Source of the DNA: Lichenostomus cassidix
Lineage: Eukaryota > Chordata > Aves > Passeriformes > Meliphagidae
Direction of reading: 5' to 3'
Length of the DNA: 64,000 nucleotides
Assembly: GCA_008360975.2 (NCBI GenBank)
Contig: CM039211.1
Coordinates: 45,965,031 to 46,029,030, forward strand
The notes beneath the pieces were generated by a model, which was given only the letters and a program-made list of their open reading frames with translations, was not told where the DNA came from and did not search any database. Shown one piece after another: positions 39,024 to 50,013 of the stretch. The position numbers and the translations under genes were made by a program. Position 1 is the first letter of the stretch, and the number at the start of each line of letters is the position of its first letter.

Positions 39024-40753
39024 CTGTTGAACATGGGTCCTTTCAGGAGCAGTGCAGGAGACCTGGTTACCCAGGACACAGAGAAGGCCAAGGATCTCAG
39101 CACTTTTTTTACCTCAGTCTTCACCAGCAGGTATTCCAGCCACACCACCCAAATGCAGAAGGTGAAAGGAGAGAATTGGGGGAATAAAGAATCATCCACT
39201 GTAAGAGAAGACTGGGTTGCAGACCATTTAAGGAACCTGAAGTTGCAAAGTTCATGGGACATGAGAAGATACATCTACGGGTCCTGAGGGAACTGGCTGA
39301 GGAAGTGGCTATGCCGCTTTGCACTATATTTTAGAAGGTTTGGCAGTGCAGTGAAGTGCCCACTGACTGGAAAAGCAGAAGCATAATACCCATTTTTAAA
39401 AAATAAAATAAGGAGGATCCATGAAACTACAGGCCAGTCCGTCTCAACTCAGTGCCTGGCAAGATCATGGAGTAATTCCTTTTGAAAATTATTCTAAGGC
39501 ACATGAAAATTGAGGAAGTGACTGAGCCAACATGGTTTCACAAAGCAGGTCATGCGTGACAAATTTGGTGGCCTTCTATGATGGTGTTAAGGCAGTGGTG
39601 GGCAAAGGAAGAGCAACAGAAGTCATCTACCTGAGCTATACAAAGCATCTGAGACTGTCCTATGTGTCATCCTTGTCTCTAAACTGGAGAGACATGGATT
39701 TGACAGATGGACCACCCAGTGGATAAAAAACTGGCTGAATGATCACTTTTGAAGAGTTGTAGTTAATGGCTTGGTACCCAATTGGTGATTCCTCTGGGGT
39801 CTGTATTGGGACCAGCACTTTTTTATATCTTTGTCACAACATGGACAGTGTGGGGTTCAGTGCATCCTCAGTAAGTTTGCTGATGACACAAAGCTGTGTG
39901 GTGAGGTTGAGATGCTGAAGGGCGGGGCTGCCATCCAGAGGGACCTTGACAGGCTTGAGAGGTGGGCCTGGGTGAACTTCAGGAAGTTCAACAAGGCCAA
40001 GTGAAAGGTGCTGCACCTCAGGTGGGGAAGTTCCAAGCACAAATACTGGCTGGGCAGAGAACAGATAAAGAGCAGACCTGGGAAGAAGGACTTGAGGCTT
40101 ATTGTTGACAAGAAACTCAACATGAGCCAACAATGTGTGCTTGCATCCCAGAAACCTAACTACATTCTCGGCTCCATTAGGAGAGGCATGACAAGCAAAC
40201 TAAAATGGTGATTCTCCCCCTCTACATTGCTCTTGTGAGTTGCTTTGTGTAGTACTGTGTCCTGCTCCAGGGCACCCCACACAAGGAAGATATTACCTGA
40301 TGGGACAAGAGAAATACTAACTTGATCACAGAGCTGAAACAAAGAAGAAAGGTTGAGAGTTGGGGCTATTCAGCCTGGAGAAGAAAAGGCTCTGGGAAGA
40401 ACTTTAGAAGCCTTCTAGTACCTGAGGGGGATGGGGTTTACAAGAAAGGTGGAGAGAAATTTTTCACAAGAGCATGTAGTGACAGCACAAGGGGTAATGG
40501 CCTCAAGCTGACAGAGAGTAGGTTTAGATTAGATCATAGGAAGAAATTCTTCACTGTGAAGATGGGGAGGCACTGAAGCAGGTTGCCCAGAAAGATTGTG
40601 GTTTCTCTGTCCCTGGAGGTACTCAGGACCAAGCTGGATGGGGCTCTGAGTAAGCTGGTCTAGTGGAAGCTCTCCCTGTCCATTGTGGAAGTGTTAGAAC
40701 TACATGATCTTTAAGGTCTCTTCCAACCCTCACCTTCTTTGATTCTGCAGCTC
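39024..40753 (+). mobile_element. CR1 LINE inserted into another CR1, plus orientation
   Basis: Sense CR1 text runs from GACCTGGTTACCCAGGACAC (39061), through AACTACAGGCCAGTC, GGAGAGACATGGATTTGACAG and TTTGCTGATGACACAAAGC, to the 3' end CTTTAAGGTCTCTTCCAACCC and GATTCTGC (40748). About 1.73 kb of the 3' part of ORF2 and the 3' UTR is present, 5'-truncated. The reverse transcriptase motif C, FADD, is intact at 39876-39887. Motif A is ruined: the usual YLDLCKAFD reads YLSYTKHLR near 39629, losing the catalytic Asp. Frames are broken (translated pieces at 39532-39726, 40008-40211 and 40322-40576), so it is a dead copy. It interrupts a minus-strand CR1. Confidence 0.95.
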
Positions 40754-41430
40754 TAACTTCATACGACTGGCCTTGGTCCATTGATTCTGCCTTTTCAGGT
40801 TCCTCTACAGACCCTTTCAACCCTCCAGCAGATAAATGCTTCCACCCATCTTGGTGTCGCCTGCAAACTGACAGAGGGGGCACTCAACCCCCTTGTACAG
40901 ATGATCAGTAAATTGAGATATCAAACTGAACTGGCCCCAGTACTGAGCCCTGGGGAACACCACTGCTGACCAGCCACGCACTGCATTCACCATTCTCCAA
41001 GCCCAGCCATCAAGTCAATTTTTACCCAATAAAGATTACACCAGTCCAAACTCTGTCCAATCACTCTTTCTCCAGAAGAATGTTGTGAGAAGAAGTGTCA
41101 AAGGCTTTACTAAAGTCCAGGCAGACCGCATCCACAGCCTTTCCCTCATCCACAAGGTGGGTCGCCCTATCTTAAAAGGAGATCATGTTGATTAACCAGG
41201 ACCTGCTGTTTACAAACCCCTGCTGGCTGGGCCTGATCCTCTTGCTGTTCTGCATATGTTGCATGATGGCACTTAGGATGACCTGCTCCATGAACGTACC
41301 TGTCATTAAATGAGGTCAGATTGACAAGCCTGCAGGTCCCTGCATCCTGCTACTGGTCCTTCACATAGATGGGCATCACATTTGCCAACTTCCTGTCGAC
41401 TGGCATTGCCTCAATTAGTCAGAGCTGCTT
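40754..41430 (-). mobile_element. CR1 LINE, 5'-ward half of the split copy
   Basis: Antisense CR1 resumes with ACTTCATACGACTGGCC and continues through GGTGTCGCCTGCAAACTGACAG, TGAGCCCTGGGGAACACCACT, AAGGCTTTACTAAAGTCCAGGC and CATAGATGGGCATCACATTTG. It continues exactly where the copy at 38262-39023 stops, covering the reverse transcriptase core. It fades at about 41430. Confidence 0.92.
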
Positions 41431-44060
41431 TCCTGTGTCTGTTCACGCATGCCCAATACACCCCGGAAGTTTGTAGCATGTTTCACAGAAACAAAATGCA
41501 GGGAATTTGTCCCAGACTTCAAAAGCCTTTCATTGTCTAGATAAATAGAGGGAATAAAAATGACCATTTTGGAGTTACCAGGTTCAGATGAAGCTGCACT
41601 TATGGATCATGGCAGAAGCTGGAGTAATAACAGTGATCACCTTGAATCATTTATTCCTGCTGCTTTTTTTGTTATGTAGGCAGTTATGTCTGTACAACAC
41701 ATCAGTACCTCCTGGTGCAGAAGGTTTCATTAGTTCTCAGTTCCCTCTGTCTCTTTTCCACTGGTTTCATTCCTAGAGGGCGTTTATTCAAACACTTCCA
41801 TTCCAGAAATCTTTGAAAGGGATACATACTGGTTCTTATTTTAACTAGATAAATTGGCAGATTTCTACCTTAAATACAGAGATTTTAGGTGTTTCAGATC
41901 CAATTGTATCTATTCATGCTTGTTAAGTACAGAGGCTTTGATTTATGTGTTCAAAAGTCCTGTCAAACTAGGTCCCCATCCATGGGCTATTTTGGTCCAG
42001 GGTCTCCTGCTCCAAACTTTGATAAAATGCAAACTCCCTGGAGAAGAGGAAAGCAGAGAGAAGAAAAACTTTTATTACTGAAAAAGTAAAACCAAAACTT
42101 CAGTATTTGGTTCTTTTATGCTAAATTTTGGAAAGGAAAAGAGGATGTGCAACACAGAATTTATCCCACTCCTCTAAACACTGACAAAGAAAATAATGGT
42201 TAAAATATTTTTCAGCAGAAGGGTTATCTAACATTAACTTTGATTCTGTCTTTGTACCTGTCAAATATATTAATTTTACTCGAATTATACTATTGTGCAA
42301 ATTTCTCATCACAAATTCCACAAATGAAACAGTCGCACCCCATATTTCTCTCATCAACTATCAGCAATTATATTAATACTGAAATTTGTAGAAAATACTT
42401 CCACTGCAGTTATGTTAATCCTGAATTACCGTTTCAATGAGGGAGGAAAGCAAGGGCATAAATTACCTTTGGTATATTTGTTTAGTCTCCTAAATTTGAT
42501 ATTTACAGACATATTAAAACATGACAATATGAGGATGTTAATGGTTCTATTTTTCTCCTAGTAAATACTGTTAAAATAGATCTGAGGCTAAGCTATGGAC
42601 ACTCAAGAGTGGAATAAAAGTATACACTATTTACTGATGCTAGCACATTATGAAGTCTTTTGCTCCACAAAACTCTGTTTAATTACAAGAGAAAAAAGTG
42701 CTTTAACAAGCTGATAATCAGACCTATAGGAATACATTTTCAGCAACACTTTGAGGTTTAGACTTCATACATACTCTTTGTTTATTATTCTGTCTTGCAG
42801 ATAAAGATCAAGAATAAGAGAGCAAAACCAAAATATTGCTCACTATGAAGTAATATCATTGTCTCTCATGCATTATTTAGAAATAGTGCCACATTTTCTT
42901 TTGCCGTTTTTGTCAACATATGCAAATCACACATACAATAACATTTCCGACTGAGAGTTGGTTGTTGTCATTAGTTGTATTCAGCAATTCTGGACCATAC
43001 TGGCATATCGGTCGGCAAATGGAGACCTTGAAATAGGAATTTGTTGGCTAAAGTCTGAGCAGTTTTCTGACCTATTGGTGATTTTTGTAGACATCTGGAC
43101 AAGATTCATTTCAGACTCTTATCCTTCTCCAGCTATATTTTACAGGTTAGGGCCATTCCCTGAGTGAAACTCTTGGCGATGTAGGACCAGAGTGCCTTCA
43201 TGTAAATTGTGCTGTGACACAAAATACAAGTGATCAGACAGTACAAGAGCACTGCTACTCTAAACAGTGTAAAAGACAGTCTTGAATTAAGACCAGGAGA
43301 CAAAATAGTATTTACTCTGCGGAAAAAAAAGCTGATGTATTTTGAGTATTTTCAATACTGTGCATTCTCTATTTGGAAATTCTTCATTGCTGTTGGTTTA
43401 TTCAAAAGACCTATAGTTGCTAGTCTGACATTCTGTTATGAAGAAGGGTCATGTACATGAAACATGTCTTTTGGGGAAATAAACTGCCCTTTCAGCAAAG
43501 TAAGGAAATTTGAAAGAATGTCAGAATTTATTTTAATGCTTGTTAATGAATGTGTTATGTTCTACATATATGCAATAATACAGTTGGGTGTTCTGTACAG
43601 GTAGAAAGATCCTAAGCTGATGTGGAAAAAGGAGAGATTATGTTACAGGGAAGGGTAAAGAAGGCAGAGCAGTGCTCCCCTCTCACAGTAACTGTTTTTG
43701 TAGGTGGATGCAGAGATTTATATATTTATACAATTTATGGCAAGACAGGTCTGTAAATGTCAACAATATTATTTTTGTTTCTTCATGCTTCTTCAGGAAC
43801 CTGCAGCCATCTAATAATACTCTCTAAATTGTTTCATCTCCCTCAGAGCTCTCGTTGCAGCTTTTATCTGTCAAGCCAATTAGTGATCTGGGACCTAGTT
43901 CAAATTTTTTCTCTATGTTTTTACCATGTGATGAGTTGCTATTTGCCACTGAAACACCAAGCTAGCACTCATTCTAGTGTTCAAGCAAACTGAATAATTT
44001 TCCATTTTACACTCCGCAAAGTAGAATTTAATTTGAAGCAAGGTTTCTTCAGTTCTGATT

Positions 44061-44090
44061 GTGCATAAAATGCTAATATGCATAAAATTA
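44061..44090. promoter_or_regulatory. Tandem POU/octamer-like AT motifs
   Basis: GTGCATAAAATGCTAATATG is followed at once by CATAAAATTA. ATGCTAAT differs by one base from the octamer ATGCAAAT, and GCATAA occurs twice, so two or three POU-type half-sites lie within 30 bases. AT-rich surroundings produce such motifs easily, so this is only suggestive. Confidence 0.2.
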
Positions 44091-45965
44091 CCATGAAGAA
44101 ATTTCTGTGATGTAATGTTAATGAATAATTATTTTAATTCTCTTAGCACACATTATTTAGCTATAGAACTGCTGATTCATACCAAAGAACTCCACAACTA
44201 TGTCCATGTTTCATATAAATTTGGTTTTTTTTGTTTTTTGTGGTGGTGATGGTGTTTTATGAATGAATAATTATACATTCTGTCTTTTTAGACTATACAA
44301 AATATAAGTTTCTGACTCATTTACGTTCTCTCTCTCCAGGGCAAGAATTAACTACTTGTACAGAGAAATTAAGGCTTATGGAACACAAGTGGTGCTAGAG
44401 AAAGTTGATTTGGTTTTTAAAGCATTTATTTTAAATACTTTGATAAATAAAAATAAATGCAAATTGTACATCCTTATGCATAGATGAGAGGTTTTTCAAA
44501 TTTTTATAAGAACTTCATTCTAACTAAAATGATCAAGAGAGGTAACTTTTTCTACTGATATTCCATGAACATTTTAAATAAATCTTAAAAAAAATTCTCA
44601 GAAAACATAAATTCTCTGTGTTTTAAACAACCATTCCTTTATCTCATGCATACTTTGTTAGCTAGAACAAAAACATTATTTCAATTCTTTACAGGGAAGG
44701 GGGGTTTAGTGATTACAGCAGCTTTTTAGTAAAAAGTGCCATAGATTTGCTATGAATAAACAGACAGCTTTGACAAGATACTTTCACAGACTGCTCTGCA
44801 CATAACAAATGTCTCACAATTAAGAAACGACTACCAGATAAGAAAAGTCATACATAACAATTATTAGACTTTACTACACTAATATTTACTTACTTACAAA
44901 GAGGGTAAGAAAAATTATTTTCTCTCTTTCTTTCTCTTTTCCCCAAATACCAAACATAACAAGTAATTAATGATACAACACAAAGAAGATTGCACTGCTT
45001 TATCCTTTTGTGTGTCCAAAAATATTTGTGAAAAGATACTTGCAAATTAGTCTCCCCTACCTTTGAGGCAATCTTAAGAGATTGCAGAAGGACTTAACTT
45101 CCAAATCACTGCACAGCCTCCAGCACAGAGGATAAAATATGTTATGATTATGGTTCAAATCGTTGGCTCTTGCATGCTGAAGGCCCACCTTTTAATTGCT
45201 GCTCTAAAGGATGCATAAAAGAATTAGTAATGAAATAGCAAACTAGTCTAGCATATAATGCTGTGGCCTGTACGTAATAATGAGTATAGCAGCTGGCAGA
45301 CAGCGAACATGACATTAGAAATTAGAATATTTTGGCTTTCCTGTTTGTTTTGCTGTAGAACAAAACTTCAGTGCAAAAGGAATTCTTCAATGCTTAAACA
45401 CAGTCTTACATAAGCAGCTAAACCCAGACACCCTACATTCCCATAACCACATATTTTGTTTTGGCAATGTTTCTTCAATATACTTATTTACCAGAGCATC
45501 CTTCTTTTGCATAGTGAAAGATCTGCTATTCTGCTATTCTTGTATTCCTTATCAAATACATGAACTGTTAACTTGAATTTTAACCAAGGAACAATTTCTT
45601 AGGCATAAATATTTTCATTCTGGTTTATATCATTTTCCTTCTGTGATATACTTTTCTATAAAATCTTCTTTTTCCTTTAAAAAGTATTGCTTTGCAAAAG
45701 GAGTTTTAAGGACGCAGACTCACTTACTGTTTATAAAACTTATTTATCATAGCATGGAAGAAGTAATTAAAGAATTAGCTAAAAAAAATTGAAAAAGAAA
45801 TGGGTGCAAAATTACAGTATTTTTATTACAGTTGCTTAGAAATTTGCTTCAGAGTAACAATTCTATTTTTAAATGTTTATTTTTAAAAATACTTTGGTGC
45901 ACTGTGATGGTAATAGAAGAAAAAGACAATTTTGCAGGGTAAACAAAAACAACATTTAAAAGGGA

Positions 45966-45991
45966 AAAAAAAACAAACCAAAAAAACCCCA
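45966..45991. repeat. A-rich low-complexity tract with C runs
   Basis: A runs broken by CAAACC and ending in CCCC. Same style as the tracts at 9307, 20763, 24286 and 63026. Confidence 0.8.
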
Positions 45992-46357
45992 GATGTTAAA
46001 CAATTGTTTAAAAAAACAGTGTAACATTCTGTACAATTACAAGATATGTTGAATGGCAAAGGGAAGGGCCATGAGAAAATAGCAATACATATTCTAGCAG
46101 TGGTCTATTCTGAAAACAAGAACAGCTTTAACCAAGAGATTTGGATTTAATGTAGTAAGGTTCTGGGTCCATTGCAGTTGACAGTGTGCTTAATTACATG
46201 TGTTAGTGACAGTGTGGAATCATCTGACAATATTGATGCTTGTCATAAAGTTGTTCTTTATACACAGGTGTTATAACACACTGTGCAGACAGAGACAATA
46301 TGTCCTGTAGCCAATCTAGATGGTAAAAATAAAACTATAAAGTCTATACTATAGATT

Positions 46358-46648
46358 AAAATGATAAGAGAGTTTGGGTTGGAAGGGACCTCTAAAGAGA
46401 CCTAGTTCCAAGCTCCCTGCCATGGACAGGGACATCTTTCACTAGATTAGGTTGCTCAATTCCCCATCCAACCTCGTCTTGTACACTTCCAGTGACTGTT
46501 TATCCACAACATCTCTGGGAAAGTCTCTTGCCACCTTCACTGTAATAAATTTCTTCCTTATTTAATCTAAACCCATCCTTTTTCTGTTTAAAGGTGTTGC
46601 CTTTTCTTCTCACTAAAGCCTTGGTAAAAAGTGTTTCCCCATCTTTCT
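46358..46648 (-). mobile_element. CR1 LINE, 3' end (part 1 of 3 of a split copy)
   Basis: The plus strand reads GTTTGGGTTGGAAGGGACCTC, then CTGCCATGGACAGGGACATC, CACTAGATTAGGTTGCTCAA and AATTTCTTCCTTATTTAATC. This is antisense CR1 from the 3' end inward. It stops at CATCTTTCTTA and resumes at 47019, after a second CR1. Confidence 0.93.
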
Positions 46649-47018
46649 TAGAATCACAGAACTGGAAAAATAGGAAAAGACGTTCAAGATCATCGCATGC
46701 AATTTTTGACCGATCACTACCTTGTCAAGATCATAGCACTAAGTGCCATGTCCAGCCATTTCTTGTACACCTCCAGGGATGGCAACTCTCCACCACAGAC
46801 CTAGGTAGCCTGGTCCATTGCTTCATAACCCTTTTGATGAATAAATTTATCTTAATATCCAATCTAAACCTCCCCTAGTACAACTTGAGGCCATTTCCTC
46901 TCCTCCTATTTCCTGCCCCCTCTTCCTACACTTCCTTTCAGGTAGTTGTAGAGAGTGAGAAGGTCTCACCTCAACCGCCTTTTCTCCAGGGTAATTACAG
47001 CTCTCCAGAGCCTCTTAT
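46649..47018 (-). mobile_element. Second CR1 inserted within the first, same orientation
   Basis: A fresh CR1 3' end begins with GAATCACAGAACTGGAAAAA, then CACCTCCAGGGATGGCAACTC, TCCAATCTAAACCTCCCC, TACAACTTGAGGCCATTTCC and TTTCAGGTAGTTGTAGAGAG, ending near CCAGAGCCTCTTA. The wording belongs to a different CR1 subfamily (the one at 5350 and 38262) than its host copy. It is 5'-truncated at about 370 bases. CTTA at both junctions may be a short target duplication, or chance. Confidence 0.9.
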
Positions 47019-47572
47019 ATGTTCCATTAAGTATTGAAGAACCATAATAGCGTCTTCCTAGTGTCTTCTCTTCTGCCAATGAATTATCTCCATTGTTTCA
47101 CCTTTTCTTCATAGAAGGTATGTTCCAGCCCTTTGATCATATTTGTGGCCCTCCTCTGTACACTCCGACTGATCCGTGTCTTTCTTGTGTTGGGAACACC
47201 AGAGCTGGATCCAGTACTCCCGGTCAACTCTCACCAGAGCAGAGTAGAAGGGCAGAATCACCTCCCTCAACCTGCTGGCTGGGCTGCTTTTGATGAAGTC
47301 CAGAAAACAATTGGCTTTCTGGGCTGCATATTGTGGTTCATATCTAATTGTGTACTTACATATATCCCCAATTCTATCTCCCCAGGGCTGCTCATGTTGC
47401 AGTTTGTAATGTTAATATTGATTGCCCTGGCCCAGGTGAAGGACTTTGAACTTGACTTTGTTTAACATCATGTAGTATATAATGGCCCATCTATTTAGCC
47501 TGCCAAAGTCTCTCTGGATGTCTTCCCTTCCTTCTAGCATTATCACTGCACTGTTCAGTCTGCTGTCAGTGG
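47019..47572 (-). mobile_element. CR1 LINE (part 2 of 3 of the split copy)
   Basis: The host CR1 continues with TATGTTCCAGCCCTTTGATC, GTGGCCCTCCTCTGTACACTC, CAGAGTAGAAGGGCAGAATCACC and GGCTTTCTGGGCTGCATATTG, up to CTGCTGTCAG at 47568. There an LTR interrupts it. The sense strand (minus) would encode the C-terminal part of ORF2. Confidence 0.92.
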
Positions 47573-48180
47573 TGGGATGACCTGGGCTGCATGCCCACCA
47601 AATTGCTCCACTACTCCCCTCCTCAGACAGACAGGGGTAGAGAAAATGAGATGGAAATATCCCTTCTGGGTCAAGATAAAGGAACTTTGCAAAAGGAAAA
47701 GTAAAGGTCATGCATGAGGAAGCAAAGGAAAACAAAGGATTTATTTTCTACTTCCCATAAGAAATGATCAATCACTTCCTGGGAAGCAGTGCTTCAGCAC
47801 CATTATTGGTTACTCTGGAAGCAAAGCAAACAGTGTAAATAGCAAATCCATCCCTCACCCCATATACACACAAACACACCATCCCTACCACCCCCTTTAT
47901 TTTTTACCTTTTATTTCTGAGCAGACATCATATGGCATGGAATATCACTTTGATCACTTTGTGTCAGCTGTACTGGCTATGTCACCTTGAAAGATCCAGC
48001 CTACTGGAGAGTAGGAGTGGGATAATGCTGGAGAGACATTGCTGATGCTGTGAAACACTGCTGAGCAATAACCAAAACACTGGTGTGTTACCAACACTTT
48101 TGTAGTCACCATTACAAAGCACAGTAATTCAAGGACTGCTATGGGAAAAATCAACTTTAGCTCCACCAGATCGAATACCA
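47573..48180 (-). mobile_element. Solo LTR inserted into the CR1
   Basis: The left end is TGGGATGACCTGGGCTGCATG and the right end ...CCAGATCGAATACCA, near-inverted and TG...CA. Interior landmarks are CCCACCAAATTGCTCCACTAC, GATTTATTTTCTACTTCCC, CAGACATCATATGGCATGGAA, GTCAGCTGTACTGGCTATGTC and CAAAACACTGGTGTGTTA. Minus orientation is supported by AATAAA at 47745-47740 and a TATA-like ATAAAAGG near 47908-47917, in the correct order on that strand. CR1 text is continuous if the LTR is removed (ends at 47572, resumes about 48181). A three-base TGG lies on both sides, but a full target duplication is not clear. Confidence 0.85.
47740..47745 (-). terminator. Polyadenylation signal of the LTR (AATAAA)
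   Basis: The minus strand reads AATAAA, about 165 bases downstream of the TATA-like ATAAAAGG at 47908-47917. This supports minus orientation of the LTR. Confidence 0.5.
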
Positions 48181-48930
48181 TGGAATCTGCAAACTTGCTG
48201 AGGATGCACCACATTCCACTGTGCATTTCCTTAATAAAGACGCTGAACAGTACCGGTCCCAGAAGAGATTCCTGACAAATTTCCCTTGTAACTGGTCTCC
48301 ATTGGAACACAGAGCTGCTAACTGCAGCTCTTTGCATGAGAGCATTCAGGGAAATCTTTTCCCATCCAACAGTGCACCCATCTCCGGTAAACTCATATTC
48401 TTCCAATTTAGTAGCAAGAATGTTAATGGGGACCATGTCAAAGGCCTTATGGAAGTCAAAGTAAATTATATCAGTTCATTTCCTCATCCTTATCCAGAGC
48501 AGACGCACCATTGTAGAGAGCCTTAAATTAGTCAGGCACCATTTACCTTTGGTGAAGCCATCTTCCTGTCTTCCTTGTGTCTTGAGGTAGATGCCAGGAG
48601 GACCTGTTCTATGACTTTACCAGGCACGAGGTAAGACTGACAGATTGGTAGCCTTCAGCAAACATCCACCCTACAACTACTTTTGTTGGTTTGGCCTCTA
48701 ATTTTCACCCATAAAGTTCAGTTCTTGTGCCAGGCTGTTTCTCAACGGCAAGGGGTTTTTCCACACAGGTTACTCAATCCCCTTGCTTACAGAGAGGCCA
48801 ACCCCTCCCGGCTGTCTGTCCTGAACGGTTTTAGTCATTGGTTGCAGTGCTCCAATAATGTGATGCATCCCACCAAGTCTCAGTGATAGCAATCAGGTCA
48901 TCATTTTCCAGATGCACTTGATGATGCACC
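48181..48930 (-). mobile_element. CR1 LINE (part 3 of 3 of the split copy)
   Basis: It resumes with AATCTGCAAACTTGCTGAGG (the antisense of the FADD region), then ACGCTGAACAGTACCGGTCCC, ATGTCAAAGGCCTTATGGAAG and GTGAAGCCATCTTCCTGTC, fading near 48650. From about 48700 the text jumps to a far-upstream CR1 segment (GCATCCCACCAAGTCTCAGTG, ATAGCAATCAGGTCATCATTT), so this copy too has lost its middle. The right limit is approximate. Confidence 0.85.
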
Positions 48931-49423
48931 CATGTGATGCTCTGAAATGTATTGGAATCCTGCAAGTCATTTCAAAGAACATAAAAGGACAACAATACTG
49001 TTCTAAAACTAAAGAAATCTCATTTGCAAGATTTGTATTAGATTTTTAGCATCATCAGTGACACCTGACATATTCAAAAAGAATTTTGGTACCATTTTCA
49101 CCTGAGGTCATTAGTGCTTCTTGGTCAACCAAAGCAATGAAATGGTGGATGTAGACAAGTCAGCTCTGGAAGAGCCAGGTCACAGGATTACCCAGGGAAT
49201 GTCAGAAATACTTGTTAACATCTACATTTCTGTAGTTTATATCCATATTGAATGACGTTCGTGCCACTTTCATCGAAGCTGGTAAAGTGTCATGAAAGGG
49301 TGATTAGGCCACTAAAAAAAAAATCACTATCGACAGTATTGGCAAAAAGCAGGTTTTAATATTAAATTGTGAAAGTGGGTCTTTACAGAGTTTGATTGCA
49401 AGGCTCACTCAATTGCTTATTAC
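48931..49423. other. Unique spacer, nothing recognised
   Basis: About 490 bases between the end of the CR1 nest and the next LTR. No coding or repeat structure is seen. Confidence 0.5.
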
Positions 49424-50013
49424 TGAGTAGTGGTGGTTTAATACCAGCTGGAAATTAAACTCCAAATAAGTCAATCCCTTTCCCCTCATTCCCTCCAGTA
49501 AGAGAGGGACATAAAAAGAGACTGCTGGTTGAGACAACAATTCACTGAAAGCAAGCAGCAACGGAATAAGAAGCGCACAGTAACAGCAGCAACATTCATA
49601 TCAAAAGTATAAGAATAGAGAAGTTGCTTTACACACCAAAGGTGTTCACCATCTTGATTTAATTCCATGTGGCCACCAAGACAAAGACAAGTTGGCAGAC
49701 ACTCCCTAAGGGTCACAACACATGGACCCCAGGACAAAGATGTGATGGTGACCATTCCTGCACCCAACACCACATGACTTCCCAGGACAAAAACACGATG
49801 GTGGACACTCCCACAGATACCTTTTCTTCTCCTCAAGCCTAAGACAACAAAAAAAGCAGTGACAGAAACACCCCAAAAGCTAGACTGTCCACGTGCACTG
49901 TTCTGCCTAATTTCACTCCACTCCTCTCCACTCCACTCCACTCCACTCCACTCCACTCCACTCCACTCCACTCCACTCCACTCCACTGAGGCTCAGGCTC
50001 AGCTAGGATTTGC
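49424..50013 (-). mobile_element. Partial LTR of family A (copy 2)
   Basis: It starts TGAGTAGTGGTGGTTTAATACC and shares CAGCTGGAAATT, ACTCCAAATAAG, AAGCAAGCAGCAA and ACAGTAACAGCAGCAA, in the same order, with the LTR at 4241. Similarity runs on through GACAAAGAC and ACCCCAAAAGCTAGACTGTCC, then a CTCCA expansion, then GCTCAGGCTCAGCT, matching GCTCGGACTCAGCT of copy 1, and stops near 50013. The U3 end present in copy 1 (about 4745-5112) is missing, so this copy is truncated or has been deleted. Orientation is inferred to be minus, as for copy 1. Confidence 0.8.
49914..49987. repeat. (CTCCA)n pentanucleotide repeat inside the LTR
   Basis: About 14 CTCCA units, nearly perfect (one CTCCT), sit at the point where copy 1 of the same LTR has only CCCCACT (about 4671-4677). 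It is therefore an expansion that arose within the LTR. The minus-strand frame of WSGVE repeats (49486-49986) is its shadow. Confidence 0.95.

Larger units (their letters stand above)
41431..46357. other. Unique AT-rich sequence, no gene recognised
   Basis: No transposon or complete gene is recognised. Open frames are under 80 codons. It includes a block of octamer-like motifs at 44061-44090 and an A-rich tract at 45966-45991. Confidence 0.55.

Noticed and set aside
38630..39274. 214-codon minus-strand frame as a cellular gene
   Set aside because: It contains CR1 ORF2 C-terminal wording (LEHVQRRAMRLV) and crosses the junction of two nested CR1 copies.
43702..43749. 45-base open segment between GTTTTTGTAG and CAG|GTCTGT
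   Set aside because: The donor is weak, the segment is short and AT-rich (IYIFIQF), and such pairs are expected by chance.
49486..49986. 166-codon minus-strand frame starting with WSGVE repeats
   Set aside because: The start is the CTCCA microsatellite and the rest is LTR sequence.
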